A stretch of 64,000 bases of DNA, taken from positions 84,019,849 to 84,083,848 of the forward strand of contig NC_079501.1 in the NCBI RefSeq assembly GCF_030052815.1, written 5' to 3'. The notes below the pieces were generated by a model. That model searched no databases. It worked only from the letters and a program-made list of their open reading frames with translations, and was not told the origin of the DNA. Within the stretch, counting starts at the first letter, position 1. Each line of letters begins with the position of its first letter. Source of the stretch: Hevea brasiliensis (taxonomy: Eukaryota > Streptophyta > Magnoliopsida > Malpighiales > Euphorbiaceae). Below are positions 1 through 12,198 of this stretch, piece after piece. A program made the position numbers and the translations under genes.

Positions 1-699
1 CTCCTCAATCCAGCATACAAGTCTAACCCAGAGATCCAAAGTAAAAGCTACAACACAAGTAAGAGCAATGAGGCATTCAGGACGGCAGCGACACAAAGTT
101 CCATGTCTTTAGAAGTGGGTAAAGACTTCTAAAGTGCTATTTACCAAAGTAGACCTCCAAGAACTTAACAATCAAAAAACTTTCCATCAAATACACTAAA
201 ATCAATATTATAGAGCCAATGTTGGGAGATCGTCAACATAGCACAGTTGACATGAAAAACTCTCTCTATTGAGTCCTTACCTGTATTCAGAGAAAAACCA
301 ACAAAACTATATATAGAACCCACTCGAAAGTAAGGAGAGAGATACCGCTCTCCTGGTAAGAAAAGATATCGTCCTCATCTAGATGAGGTCGGAGACAACT
401 GACTGCTTTGATAGGAATAAAGGACTAAGCCTTGAAAGAAAAAGTTTTATTTCATGTTATTTTTCTATCCAATCAAACTTCCGCTGAAGGATTAACTGAT
501 TAATAAGGAATGGACAAATAGAATGGAAATATTGAAATTCCCTCGTTGCCCTCCATAAAGCCAACTAAAGCACCCAAATTAGACGGCCAAAAAGGTCATC
601 AGCATACAGTTATCTGATTTATGGGGCCAATATCCTTTTTCGGTTTGAGAACGTTGGGACTTGGGTTAGAGACCACAATCACACTGAGCAGTAACAAAC
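1..699. other. Upstream flank of the amidase gene, no gene seen
   Basis: I find no coding region or recognisable mobile element. A TATA-like stretch (ctatatata near 308) lies about 390 bases before the amidase start, too far to assign as its promoter with confidence. The last 100 bases before the ATG at 700 would be the 5' untranslated region of that gene. Confidence 0.4.
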
Positions 700-3600
700 A
701 TGGAAAGAAGCTCGGATTATGGAGCTTTCATGGAGAAATTCGTGCTCAAACCGAGTTCTTCATCTCATGAACTTCCCTTAAGTGGTCTTACCTTTGCGGT
801 TAAAGATATGTCAGTCTCTTCAATTCAAATATTTTTCTTGGTTTCTTTTTCGTTTCCTTCAATATTCGTCTCTTATTTTATAGTGAATTCATGAATATTT
901 TCAATTACGATGCTCGTTTCATGCCTGTTTTGGGCTCATCTTCCAGTTCTTGATGATACTGGGTTTGGTTCGAATTTAAATTGGAATAAAAATTTTGCTT
1001 TCCTTTTTATCTGCATCTTATTGTGTTTTAATGTTTAGTTTACCTTTGTGGGTTGAACTTTTGGATTAGTTTCGATGTGAATGGATTTGTGACTGGGTTT
1101 GGCAATCCGGACTGGGCAAGGACCCATTCAGCTGCTACATCTACTGCTCCGGCTGTTTTGGCTATCTTGAGAGGAGGAGCCACATGTGTTGGTAAAACTG
1201 TCATGGATGAAATGGCATATAGGTGAGAATGTGAAACAGGTCCGGCTCTTTTTTAATTTCAATTTTTATTTTTATTGATTTTCTTCCAACCTTTTGGAAC
1301 TCTAGATCTCATAAGTGTAGGCACTATTGCTACTAAGCTAAAGTTCATTGGTAAACAAGTGTTGTTCTTAAATACTCAGAGGCAGAGGGTTTATTTATTT
1401 ATTTATTTATTTTTTAATTGTGAACCATTTCTCAGATAAATTGAATAAGAGCAGTGAGTAGAGTAAAAATTTCATGAGACCTTAAAGTTCTTTCATTTGT
1501 TAGCTATTGTCTTACTTGTAATTAAACAAATGTCATGAACTAAAATCAGTTTGCGCCCTTGTTTTTAGTTGTTTTATTATTTGTTGTGCTAAGATTCTGC
1601 ATGCAATGTACTTCAGTAAATGAGCATGTGAAGTGATGACATCTCTTTCTGAGTGATTCTTGAATCAAAATTGCATTGCAAGCCCGTGAAAATGTTTAAT
1701 ATATATATAAATGTTGTGACATTAGTTTAATTTGATATCAAATCTGATGTGCCATTTAAATTCTAATTATTCATCGTACATTTTTTCAAGGTGTTTCATC
1801 TTTTGCATGATAAAACTTCCCTGAACATTCACGTCATACTTGTTTCTTATATAACTGAATAATTGTGTTTTGAGGCAGTCTAGATGGGGATAATAAACAT
1901 TATGGCACACCTACAAATCCTTGTGCCCCAGATCGTGTACCTGGAGGATCTTCCAGTGGGTCTGCTGTTGCAGTAGGTGCAAAGCTTGTAGACTTCTCCT
2001 TGGGTGAATATTCTACTCTAGATTGATTTTATTGATTTTTCATATGCCTTGGTTTATCATAACTCAATCAAAGTAAAAAGATTATTTTGGCTGCAGGAAC
2101 TGACACTGGAGGAAGTGTAAGAGTTCCAGCATCATATTGCAGCATTTTGGGGTTTCGACCTTCACATGATGCTGTTTCTACTGCTGGAGTTATTCCCATG
2201 GCACAAAGTTTTGATACTGTGGGTAAGGAACCAGCATTGTCATGGTTTCATTTTGAATGAATTTATTGGACCAAATAAACCAACTGGTGGTCAAATTATT
2301 GTGTGGGTTTCTGATATTAGAATGTTTCACCAAAAATATTATTTCTTTGTATCTTTATTCATTCTACATTCACGTTCAAAGCAGCATCTGCAACTTCTGA
2401 ATTATGGGTGAACAGGACACTTGAGTATTTTTATATATCATTGAATCTGAAATTTTTATTTATTCCCTGATCAATAGCATCATTTCTTCAATATTCACAA
2501 CAATGCACCAACACGCTACTAATCTCTGTTGCTTTATTTAATGATATTGGGACAGTTTGTCTGTTCAATTTCTTTATTCTACCAATCAACTGGATAGAGT
2601 TGCAGGAGAATTAAATAATTCTCTGAGTGCTTTAACTTGGTGATTCATTCTTTTGGCATCGATTCTTCATCCAGGATGGTTTGCTAGGGATCCAGTGATT
2701 TTGAATCGAGTTGGTCGCATTCTACTTCAATTGCCTGATGTGGATCTGGTTAGACCAAGGCAGATATTTATTGCAGAAGACTGTTTTCAGCTTTCAAGCA
2801 TTCCGAATAATCGAGTTAGTCAAGTTCTTGTTAAATCAGTGGAGAAGTTATTTGGGGGTCAGTTTTCTTTTATCTTTCAAGTTCTAACGCAGGAATTTAG
2901 AAATTGCATCCTGATTCCATAGTATATGAAGGATACTTTTATTCTCTGTAATAGACCGAATGGGAAATAGTAGCATCAAGATAAATATGGTTGTTGTTTG
3001 GACATTTCTCAGTTAGAACATACAACAGGAAGATGCAACTGGGCTTGATGTAAATGTTTCCTAGTACTGTTTCATTCTTTTTGGTGTCCTATCATAATGC
3101 ATTATCGCATCTGCATCAGTTTGTTCATATGTATCGCTTCTTACATTTGATATTGCAGGTGATGTTGTGAAGCATTTAATCCTTGGGGACTATGTTGAGA
3201 ACAAAGTTCCAAGTTTGAGTCATTTTATTAGTAAAGAAATAAAAAAGCAAGACTATGGTATAGCATCCTTGGCAGCCCTCTCAAGTGCCATGCGTTTGCT
3301 TCAAAGGTGTAAAACATTTCCTAATTTTTTCTGAATTGATTTATCTATGAACCTGAATGATAATTATCATTTTCCTTATGGTTGTGCCAGACAAGAGAAT
3401 GTATCGGCTAGATCTGATTGGATTTATTTTCTATTTGAAGCGTAGGTATGAATTCAAGAATAACCATGGTGAATGGGTTACTACTGTCAAACCTGATTTG
3501 GGTCCAGGAATATCAGAACGAGTGTGGGAAGCTATTCAAACAACGGGAGAAAGCATTGATATTTGTTACTCTGTGAAGGCGGAAATAATTGCCACCCTTA

Positions 3601-3849
3601 CAACTCTTCTTGAGGTACTCTCTCTTGCAGCTACTCCACAATCCAAAAATTCTTCATCAAAAGAATAAGGCCTTAAGCTTATCTTTAGGTTACAAAAGTT
3701 ATGCTTGTGGAAGTTGATTAATCTTCTATATCTGGATTTTGCATTGCTTTTGATATGATAAAGAAAATCTGCCTATAAGGGCTTAGGCAGTTAAGACACT
3801 TGAAGCATAACACTTGTGCAAAGAAGAAAATAGTTTTTATTTGCGGATT

Positions 3850-3920
<71 letters not shown>

Positions 3921-4487
3921 TAACGTGAACTTTGCTCGAACCAATTTCAATTCAGAATGGGATTAATAAGGTTTTAGTTGTGTAGTATCAGTGTCGTATG
4001 GGCTCACCGTTGTCAAATATAAAAATCTATAAACCTGCCAAGTAAAATGTAGGCAGAACATCTGTGTCATACTTGGTTGATTCATTATTTTTAATGTGCT
4101 TGTCTAATATCTAACAATATAAGAGCAGGATTTTGGTATCCTGGCTATCCCTACAGTACCAGGACGTCCACCAAAACTAAACACAGATCCAACTACTCTG
4201 GAAGTTTTTCGTGCCGAGGCTTCTAGCTTGCTCTCCATTGCTGGATTATCAGGATTCTGCCAGGTTCTCTCTTGCTCTTTAATGTGAATAAAAAAAAAAA
4301 AAACAATTTCCTTGGATTTTATAAAATATATCATATCGAACTACAGGTGAGCATACCGCTAGGCATGTGCAATGATGTACCTGTAGCTATTTCATTATTG
4401 GCGAAACATGGTTCAGATGGCTTCCTTCTCAATGTTGTTGAAACTCTTTATGACACTCTCCAAGAACAGATTGCAATTTCAGAATGA
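700..4487 (+). CDS. AMI1: AMI1-type amidase (indole-3-acetamide hydrolase), 9 exons
   Basis: Amidase-signature enzyme. Its plant relative AMI1 hydrolyses indole-3-acetamide to the auxin indole-3-acetic acid in the cytosol. My splice model has exons 700-809, 1070-1222, 1879-2003, 2097-2222, 2675-2857, 3159-3306, 3446-3614, 4129-4263 and 4347-4487. All join in phase at GT-AG borders and give 429 residues, against about 425 for Arabidopsis AMI1. The Ser-cisSer-Lys triad is visible: Lys35 in the AVKD motif, Ser112 in GGSSSG and Ser136 in GTDTGGSV. Later family blocks include HYGTPTNP (residues 95-102) and, in exon 8, [14 protein letters not shown]. The length ends with the amidase domain, so this is not the longer TPR-bearing Toc64 form. 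Translation ends at TGA followed at once by in-frame TAG. Intron 7 holds a long TA microsatellite. No frameshift is seen, so the gene is probably functional. Confidence 0.93.
3853..3918. repeat. (TA)n microsatellite in AMI1 intron 7
   Basis: About 66 bases of uninterrupted alternating TA inside the 514-base intron between exons 7 and 8 of the amidase gene. Such tracts are length-variable and could serve as a marker. Confidence 0.97.
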
Positions 4488-4660
4488 TAGCTTGCTGAAT
4501 CCAGAGGTCCTCCTAATCTTGCCTCAAAAAAATGGTCAGAGATTCAATCTCAGTTAACTCTTTCATGCACTTACATTTTCTGTTCAACAAAAAGTACTGA
4601 TATGTAATTCAACTATCATACTTTCTCTTATCGCATTAATTGACTAAACAATTCAGAACC

Positions 4661-4662
<2 letters not shown>

Positions 4663-4701
<39 letters not shown>
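4663..4701. repeat. (TC)n microsatellite downstream of AMI1
   Basis: About 39 bases of CT dinucleotide repeat, 175 bases past the amidase stop, probably at or beyond the 3' untranslated region. Confidence 0.95.
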
Positions 4702-4703
<2 letters not shown>

Positions 4704-5222
4704 ATCTTGTGGTTAGTGGAATGAAAAAATAGGCAATGAGACGTCCACTGTTGGGAATTGAAAGTGGGGTGGGCCCACGGCTTGCTTTTGTCAACGATTT
4801 TGTTGGTTAATGGGATTAGATTAGACCCACATTTACAGGAGAAATTATATAGTATTTTGATTATTTCATGTAAGTATATAATATAAAATGATAAATCAAC
4901 TATGAATAATCATTGTATTATTATTTTTTACTTAAATAATTGTAATTATTATTTTTTTAAATCTTTGATGTAGTATATAATTTTCTCATCTAAAGAGCGG
5001 GATCCAATCACAAGTTCACAATCAGCATAGATCTCTCCGTGTCAGTGGATAAAATTTATTTCATGTTTTCTACGAAGAATAATTATTTCACATTTAAAAA
5101 ATAAATTTAATTATGTAATTTAAACTGAATTAATACTAATTCGGATTATAAATAAATGTGTATTGCACATTTTTGGTATAAAATATATATTAATTAATAA
5201 TATATATTTAAATAACTAGGTC

Positions 5223-5282
<60 letters not shown>

Positions 5283-5700
5283 GGGAATTATATGGTTTAC
5301 CATTTAATGTACAATTTCTTTTAAATAATTTAATTCTCAAAATATGATAAAATCACAAATTAGTATTTCTATTTAAAAAAAAAAATTAATTTTTGAGACA
5401 TTTTTATTAAAATTTATTATTAATCAACTATAAATTAAACAGTAAACTTAAATTAAAAAAAATTAAATTTTTATAAATATTAAAATTATATAAACAAAAT
5501 TTTTAGAAAAATATTATGAATTAAATTATCGTAATTTTTAAATCACAAATATTGAATTTTAATAGAATAAATATTATACTAATAGTAATATATTTTATAA
5601 AGTAAATTATTATTTTAAAAATAAAATTATAAATTATAATTTTTATCATATATCCAATAATAATTTACAAGTTCTCCTTAAAAATAGCATTTACCTACCG
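4702..5700. other. AT-rich intergenic DNA with (TA)n tract at 5226-5279
   Basis: Very AT-rich spacer between the amidase gene and the mevalonate kinase relic, with no coding signal in either strand. A second pure TA microsatellite of about 54 bases lies at 5226-5279. The base composition rises in GC from about 5700, where the promoter and leader of the former mevalonate kinase gene would lie. Confidence 0.7.
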
Positions 5701-6034
5701 TAAGAAAGTGCACTCTAGATCACACAATCCCTCCACAGTCCAAGTTTAATAATAGGTCCCACAAGCCACACTATTTGACCAGCCACGGGCCACCAAGACA
5801 GAGACTGCGCGTGGTGATCTTCCACTTGCTTGTAGTGTGAAAAACAACAGAAAAGAGAATATCTATTTATTTCGGTTCGGTTTTCTGATTTCTCCGCCAA
5901 AGAGTGCTCATTTCTTCCTAATAATGAGTTTCCCAATTAACGGATCCATAAATCTCAGAGAGCACTGAACTTCCTGACTTAAATAACCCGAAGATCTCTC
6001 GAGGAAATTGGGATTTTCAGAGCTACTGAAAACG

Positions 6035-6164
6035 ATGGAAGTTAAAGCAAGAGCTCTCAGGAAAATCATGCTGTCCGGTGAACACGCAGTGGTGCGCGGA
6101 TCCACTACAGTCGCTGCATCCATTAATCTCTACACCTATGTCACCCTTTCTTTTGCTACTGCTG
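6035..6164 (+). pseudogene. MVK: Mevalonate kinase, orphan first exon
   Basis: The 130-base exon encodes MEVKARALRKIMLSGEHAVV and runs on through a segment ending INLYTYVTLSFATA, the N-terminus of plant mevalonate kinase. That GHMP kinase phosphorylates mevalonate in the cytosolic isoprenoid pathway that feeds sterols and rubber. Intact homologues, as I recall them, read APGKI where this copy has ALRKI, so the conserved Pro-Gly before the lysine is lost. The exon ends at GCTG with a GC rather than GT donor (6165-6166), in the phase expected for a following Glu. None of the remaining exons can be found. From about 6840 the sequence is retrotransposon LTR. An in-frame ATG at 6008 would add nine residues but is not the family start. 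It is a truncated pseudogene or recently interrupted gene. A leader-like region lies upstream (about 5870-6034). Confidence 0.88.
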
Positions 6165-6839
6165 GCAAATTAATGCATATATGCTCTTTAATGGCTTCTC
6201 ATTTTTATTTTGTTGGTTGGTTGTGGTTGTTGACATTTTGGTTCTGACAAGTTGAATATGTATATATGTGACGGTTTTTTTTTCAGCTTATTTTGAGTTG
6301 GGATTGTTTGCAATGTTGATTGAAAGATACCTTTTTGAGATCATGTGAATATGTGTATCTTACTTAGCATATTTTACTTTCATTGTGTTCTAAACCCGCA
6401 AAGGCCAAGTTTTTTTTTTTTCTTTTTTTTTTGGGTTGTTTTATCTGGGGATAGTTGAAATGTTGATTGGATAATACCCCTTTGGGTTATTTGCTGTGTA
6501 GAAACCTTTGAGGTCAAGTGAAATTGTCTTCCATTTTCTACAGGATTATTGATTGGAATTTGTCTTTTTTTTGGAGCTAAATTTGTAGTCATGGGTTTTA
6601 TTCAGATAGAGTTCCTTTGAGTTTTTCTTTAAATATGATCAATGAAAAAAAAAAAAAAATCTGATAAGCCCTGTTCTCTTCCCTTATTCGCAAAATTTTC
6701 TCTTGTACTGGGATTGGTTTGGTTCAATTGTTGTCATTGGACTACAACTTTGCAAAAGCTAATATTTTTCATGTGGCTGGGTTTCGGGTTATCTGAAACT
6801 AATGATCTAAAGGAGCCACTGAGAATTTTTAATTGGTGT
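6165..6839. other. Probable remnant of mevalonate kinase intron 1
   Basis: T-rich sequence with poly(T)/poly(A) runs (about 6410-6430 and 6644-6658) and no coding signal. It follows the orphan mevalonate kinase exon directly and ends where family-3 LTR similarity begins, so intron sequence is the simplest reading. Confidence 0.5.
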
Positions 6840-8198
6840 TTAAGTTTGATGTGTTGCCAACCTTGAGCATGAATTTATAATGATTAAATATGTTAATGGT
6901 TTGTAAACACTTTTGTAAATAGAAATTGTTTTGAATATGATTTAAAATCACAGTTGACATGGCAATATATTTTGTATTCTCATTAGCTTGTCTACTGAGA
7001 TATCTCCTCCACTGGATAGGGTGAGTTCCTTCCTCTTTGGCTTGCTAGTTGGGGAAGAGTTTGGATGAGTACTCATATATACTAGCTAGTCTTTGTTCCT
7101 CCCTTTTAGCCTCGGTTATTGGGAGAGTTTGAATTGTCGTGGTGTACAACACGGCATTGATTATGAAATTTATGTCATGGGTCCAACTGTGTGAATTGTT
7201 GGCAACGCCTTTTAAATTATGCATAATTTGATAAATTGTGGTCGAAATAAATAATTTGTCAGTGATTCAAAAATATTGTATTGTTTCATGATTAAAAAGA
7301 AATGTTGATAAATAGTTACTAATTGATCAAAATGTTATTCAAATGAATAATTTGCATGATTGAAAATATTGATTTTTGGATGTCATGAATTTTGAAGGAT
7401 TTAGATATTTTAAATTTTTATTTGTTATAAGTTGTCAAAGTATAACTTGTACTAAGTTTTAAATTATTAGTTTGTGCACCACTGAGTTCACCACTCAGCG
7501 ATAGCTTTATATGTTGTCACAGGTGAAAGAAAATATAGAGATTACTTGAAGACACAGTGAGACTATCTTCGGGTATATCATAGGTGTACCCTTCTACATT
7601 AGATTTTGATGTAATTCTGTAATTATATGTATGCAATTTCATTCGAGCAGTTATATCAACTCTTTTGTAATATATTTTTGGAATGTAATCAAATACAAAT
7701 TATTGTAATATTATCTTGAGATTTTATGTACTTATAAAATTTTATACTACTAAATTTGTAATACTCCCATGAATGTAACTATTAATTTTGTTACCTTAAT
7801 GAGATGTTTCAATGTTTGATTTAATTCAAACTGTGTATTGAGTTGCTTGTGCTGATTTGCGAAATGAAATCGAATAATGGAGTTGGGATTTAAATGTATA
7901 TTGGAAGTGTTTTTCACAGGTTTTTGAAGAACTGTTTTCTCAAATTACTGTTGGCACTCTGCCGAAATTTTTGTAAAAATTGCGGAGATTTTAAATATCT
8001 AAAAATTTGATTTATGTTTGGACTTCAAATAAAAGTTTTTAATATCTGAAAAAAATTACCCACCAATTTAAAAATGAACGGAAATCGTTTTAAAATCCCT
8101 TGTAGTATATTTAATGGGTCATCGGTAGGTAAAGTTCGGTAGTTTATTAGGTGTATTACGGGATCATATTATGCCTTACGGAAGGGTAAGGTGTGACA
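6840..8198 (+). mobile_element. 3' part of a family-3 Gypsy LTR
   Basis: Closely matches 34330-35641, the 3' third of the LTR at 31833-35641, in the same orientation. Shared landmarks are the ctcctccact-gatagggtgag block, the paired stem-loops at 7476-7523, the GAAGAACTG block near 7927 and the terminal gtgtgaca. The 5' two thirds of the LTR are missing, and its left edge abuts the mevalonate kinase intron. Its right end lies exactly against gag sequence of the minus-strand Gypsy element, as if inserted there. Confidence 0.85.
7476..7523 (+). other. Paired stem-loop module in LTR
   Basis: Starts GCACCACTGAG. Stem 1 is CTGAGT (7482-7487) with ACTCAG (7493-7498), loop five bases. Stem 2 is GCGATAGC (7498-7505) against GTTGTCAC (7513-7520): seven of eight positions pair when G-U is allowed. 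It lies about 675 bases before the LTR 3' end, as in the other LTRs. Confidence 0.6.
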
Positions 8199-9355
8199 GA
8201 TAGTATAAACCCTCACTGGTGTACTAGAACCTCCTTGTTGATCAATGGTGACTGATAGGGATGCCTGTGAATTGCCCCCTCTACCCCTCCTTGGTCCATG
8301 AGTGGTAGGAGTCTATGGTCTCCTTATGGATCCTTCTGTCTGAACTGGGGCCATAGTAGGTCTGAAATTTGGGCACTCTCTAGCAAAATGGCCCATCTGA
8401 CCACATAAGTAACATTCCCCAATAACACTCTTACAGACCTCTCTATGAAGTCTTCCACAGATATTGCATGTGGAAATATGGAGGGGTCTACTCTAGTTAG
8501 TAGCAGCAGAACTAGCATTATAGTAGATAAGCCAGCTAAATTGTCTCTGTGGTGGTGGAGGTCTAAAACTCCTTGACCTTTGATAGCCTGGAACTTCCCT
8601 TTCTTACTGGATGAACCACCATGCTCAAAAGTGGTCTGCTTTTGTGCCCCTTGCCTTGATTCCTTATGATCATCCATCCTGTTATTAATCTCCTCCAATT
8701 CCTTTGCATGGTTCACCATCTCAACAAAGGTAGCATTCCTTCCTATAGCTACCCATTTCTGAAACTCCTTAGCTAGCCCATATCTTAACCTCTTCATGTG
8801 CTTCTCTTCTGTGTCAATTAGACTCTCTCCATATCTGCTCAATCTAAGAAAGTCCTGCTCATACTCAATCACAGTGCATCCCCTTAGCTTCGTGTTAATG
8901 AACTCTTTCAGCTTAACAGTAATATACACTGAAGACACATACTTTTCATTGAATGCATTGAGGAAATGATTCCATGTGAGGATTGGTGATCTTACACTGT
9001 TGTTGGGAAGCATCTTTCACCAGTCGTATGCATCCCTCTGAAGCAAATATACAACAAAATCAAACTTTTGCCTGTCATCATAATGCATGATGTCAAACAC
9101 CCTCTCTAATCTCTCAAGCCACCGCTCAGCCTCCTGGGGATCTATCATGCCATGAAATTCTGGCACCTTATACTACTTAAACCCCTTATAATCCCTCCTA
9201 TTGCGATTCTGAATCTGAGTAGGAACCCTCATCAGAAGCTCTAAAACTAGATCAGCCAAAACTTCTTGTTGGCCCTGGTTGCTACGCTTAAGATACTGAG
9301 GTGCGACACTCCCCACCTCATTGTCTATCTCATTCTGATTATTAGTGGCCATCAC
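8199..9355 (-). pseudogene. Gypsy gag pseudogene (minus-strand element D)
   Basis: Ty3/Gypsy gag remnant. From the start at 9355 it runs through a stop in the N-terminal part (near 9175), a second stop just before 9013, then the retrotransposon gag core (8324-9013: WNHFLNAFNEKY, EYEQDFLRLSRYGESL). A frameshift near 8550 moves the zinc knuckle into another frame, where ECYLCGQMGHFAREC (CX2CX4HX4C) is readable around 8380-8430. A following STPVRVYTI segment is the usual gag-protease linker. The frame is cut at 8199, where the family-3 LTR end abuts. Gag would form the cytoplasmic particle that packages element RNA. Two stops plus a shift make it non-functional. All pol is missing. Confidence 0.88.
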
Positions 9356-9563
9356 GTTTGCTCAAGTACCTTTATCAAGAGAAGATCACACTCATTAGGT
9401 TCATTTAACCATGGATGAGTAAACGTGGATGCAAACAAGTCTTTCAATTCCAATATCAAATATTCAAATAGTTTTACAAGTATATAATTCGATATTAGTA
9501 ATTACAACCAAATCAATTCACAAGACATCTCCACATATCTTGCCCTAGGACTCTTTAACCTAA

Positions 9564-9575
9564 GCTCTGATACCA
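9564..9575 (-). other. tRNA-iMet primer-binding site of element D
   Basis: On the minus strand this reads TGGTATCAGAGC, complementary to the 3' end of initiator tRNA-Met, eight bases inside the 5' LTR end at 9584. The distance and sequence are standard for plant Gypsy and Copia elements. Confidence 0.92.
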
Positions 9576-10252
9576 TTTTAGCATGTAACACTCAAACCCT
9601 ATCTGCAGCTAGAATAGTGTGTACATGCCCCTGAGACACTCCCAAGAGCATATCTCAAGGGTTAACAATCACTTTGACAAATCTTGATTTCCTTATTTCT
9701 AAATTTTCTTCATATTAGGGAAAACCAGCGGAAGATTTAACAATTTCAAATTTATTTAAGTCATAAGAAAACTAAATTTATAAGTTTCCCATCTATTTGG
9801 AATTTCTCAAATAATGAAATTTAGTTTCAAATTCAAGGCAGAAATTCGACAAAATTTTCCTTAAAATTTTGAGTAACCTGTTAAAATACCTATCAACATT
9901 TATTATAATATTCCAAGACACATATGAAACCTATGTGGTTTCATACACAACCCATCTCACAATAACCATAATTTACACTACCATCCCATCAATTAAGATA
10001 AATTTACATTCTTAAAAATTTACAATATATGTATGAAAGTGTTTACAAAATACAAGACTTGTTCCAATATCCATGTAGTTTGTAGAATTTAAATAGTTAC
10101 ACATTAAAGGATTACATTTCATAACATAATTGCCTAATACAATGTGATATCCTAATGTGTACAAAATAATATGGTGTCTTCTCAAATCTTGAGCAAAACA
10201 TCACCCATTCGCCTTCACTCCCGTGCTGGCTCTTTATTCTTACTTTTATTAC

Positions 10253-10302
10253 CTACGAAAAGTTCAAACAACTTTTCGCTAAGCGAATTTGCTTAGTGGT
10301 GC
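10253..10302 (-). other. Paired stem-loop module in LTR D
   Basis: On the minus strand it starts GCACCACTAAGC. Stem 1 is CTAAGC/GCTTAG (plus coordinates 10279-10284 and 10291-10296, six-base loop). Stem 2 is a perfect nine-pair hairpin, CGAAAAGTT/AACTTTTCG (10256-10264 and 10270-10278, five-base loop), followed by GTAGG. It lies about 670 bases from the LTR 3' end. Confidence 0.72.
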
Positions 10303-10554
10303 TATGACTTAATGATATTACATATATGAGCAAATCATGCATAATCTCATGAAATATGTTTCTAACAATTTCATTTCATTAGTATAATGTGCAATCCCAC
10401 AAAAATTTTATCATGACATGATATAGCTTTTAATTACATAAATTTTTGTAACATTCAAATTAATAACAGTTACAATCAAGGTGCATAGCATTTCATGAAT
10501 AACCTTTTTCATATATCCCTTTGCATTTATTTCCTTAGCCCAAGTACAATGTCT

Positions 10555-10757
10555 AGACAACTCAAGTGACAAGTATCTTAATGGTTTATGTAGCCAAGTA
10601 TCATCCTCATGGCATTTAAAGCCAAGCATAATACTTATGGCAATAAACAAAGCATAAACCTCATGGCATAGAGCCAAGCATCGTCCTCATGGCATAAAGC
10701 CAAGTATCCTCATGATGGCTTAAGCCAAGTATCCTCATCATAGCATAAGCCAAGTTA
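10555..10757. repeat. Degenerate minisatellite in LTR D
   Basis: Repeated units of roughly 25-35 bases built on CCTCATGGCAT-A-AGCCAAGTAT. At least six partial copies are readable. Short GGCTTTATGCC-like pieces occur at the equivalent place of the other LTRs, so this is probably local expansion of a shared module. Confidence 0.75.
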
Positions 10758-12198
10758 TTGTGCACAATTTCAGTTATTGACTAGTCAATTTCCTCATGCC
10801 ACCTATTTCTAGACTCATAATGGGTATACACACTATCAATATTACATATAATTTATTCAATCAAGATATGCTTATCAATTTCCCTTTTCTTTTTTTTCAC
10901 AACTCATTCATAATCAATATCATTAATATCACACAATTGCACTTTCTCATCAATTTGGGTAAACAGGTGCACTAAATTTAAAATTCTACCAAAAATCATA
11001 GAAATAGGGTTTTATTGCCATCTTTTTCAGAATTCAACTTTCATATGTATATTTCAATCTCTAATTTGAATCATATCAAAATCAGGTCTACATTTCAAGT
11101 TATGGACAAAATTGTGCAACTTGTTCTAGACTTCAATTACATTTAGAGTAGTAATAGGAAATGTAAAAATATCACTGTGCAGCCAGCAAAATCAATTCTC
11201 GACCATAACTATAAAGTTTTAGGGCATGCATTAAGCTTTCCAACGATTAAAAAATCACCTTATTTCAAGTTCTATAGCATAAGATATGAATTTTTAAATT
11301 TAATTGCCCTGTTTCTATAAATCATCAGGTCAGTTTCCATATTTAAACAATAAAAAGTTTTGCCTTCAAACACTATCTTAACAAGGGAATTAGGTTTGGT
11401 ATGAAACTACAAAACTTTAAGACATTCATTAAAGTTACCATAGACATAATGATCACAACAAACCAACATTCTTAGTTCAAGTTATGAATTTTTAAATGTG
11501 ACTGATCTTGTAGCCTACTGGCAGCTCCAAACTTCTAACACACAGACAAGCTATCAATTTCATTACTTTGTATTTCTTCCTTATCCTTAGTGAAGTCCCT
11601 ACTCAAACATGATAAAAAAATATAGGTTATAGCACTAACCTTATTTGAGTACTAGCTGTTGTCCCTCTTCCTTCAAGTCTCCACCAATCCCTTCAAGAAA
11701 TTAGGTTTCTTCAAGCTTGAGTCACCAAGTCTTCTTGCACCCTTTGCTTAGGCCTCTAAAAAGGGTATGATCTAGGGTTTTTGCTTGGTATCTCTTCTTC
11801 TAATTTGAGAGAATTTTTCTGTTGAAAGAAAAAAGAAAGGAGGAAGAAAATGGAATAAGTGGTCGGCTCCATGGAGAGAAAGATAAAGTGATTTTTATTA
11901 GTTCTTACCCATTGGTCCTTCACCCTTTACCCATTAGTCCATGATGTGCTTTCTATTTCCTATTGGTTATTCTTTTTTTTTTTTGGTATTATCATCGTTT
12001 CTAAATTTTGCCCTCAACTTATTAATTACTTTAAGTTAGTCCTCCAATCTCTTGCTTGCTACTTAACTTATCAATTAATTAAATTTTGTCTTCTAACCCT
12101 TAGTGGCGGAATTCTAGGTATGAATAGAGGCAATTTTATACACAATTAATTTTGTAATTTATATAAATACCTTTTAGGGTAAAATGTGGATGTTACAT

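Larger units (their letters stand above)
9584..12198 (-). mobile_element. 5' LTR of minus-strand Gypsy element D (2.6 kb)
   Basis: Bounded by tgtaacac (9584) and gttaca (12198), TG...CA ends, and placed directly next to the primer-binding site, so on the minus strand it is the 5' LTR. It is 2,615 bases long, shorter than the other LTRs here (3.1-3.8 kb) and different in most of its sequence, yet it carries the same stem-loop module at 10253-10302. It also contains a short tandem-repeat tract at 10555-10757. The matching 3' LTR is absent, so no target duplication can be checked. The outer flank is ttcgt. Confidence 0.82.

Noticed and set aside
4488..4545. Amidase gene reading on past its stop into a TPR (Toc64-type) region.
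   Set aside because: Two stops (TGA TAG) end the frame, only about 15 open codons follow, no TPR motif is seen, and 429 residues already match the single-domain AMI1 length.
6008..6034. Upstream in-frame ATG as the true mevalonate kinase start.
   Set aside because: The family begins at MEVKARA. The nine extra codons have no family counterpart and fall in leader-like sequence.
5715..6123. Overlapping minus-strand frames opposite the mevalonate kinase leader.
   Set aside because: Shadow frames of the leader and exon 1, with no family similarity or splice logic.
10555..10757. CRISPR-like regular array.
   Set aside because: Units are contiguous and degenerate with no unique spacers, in a plant LTR; it is a minisatellite.
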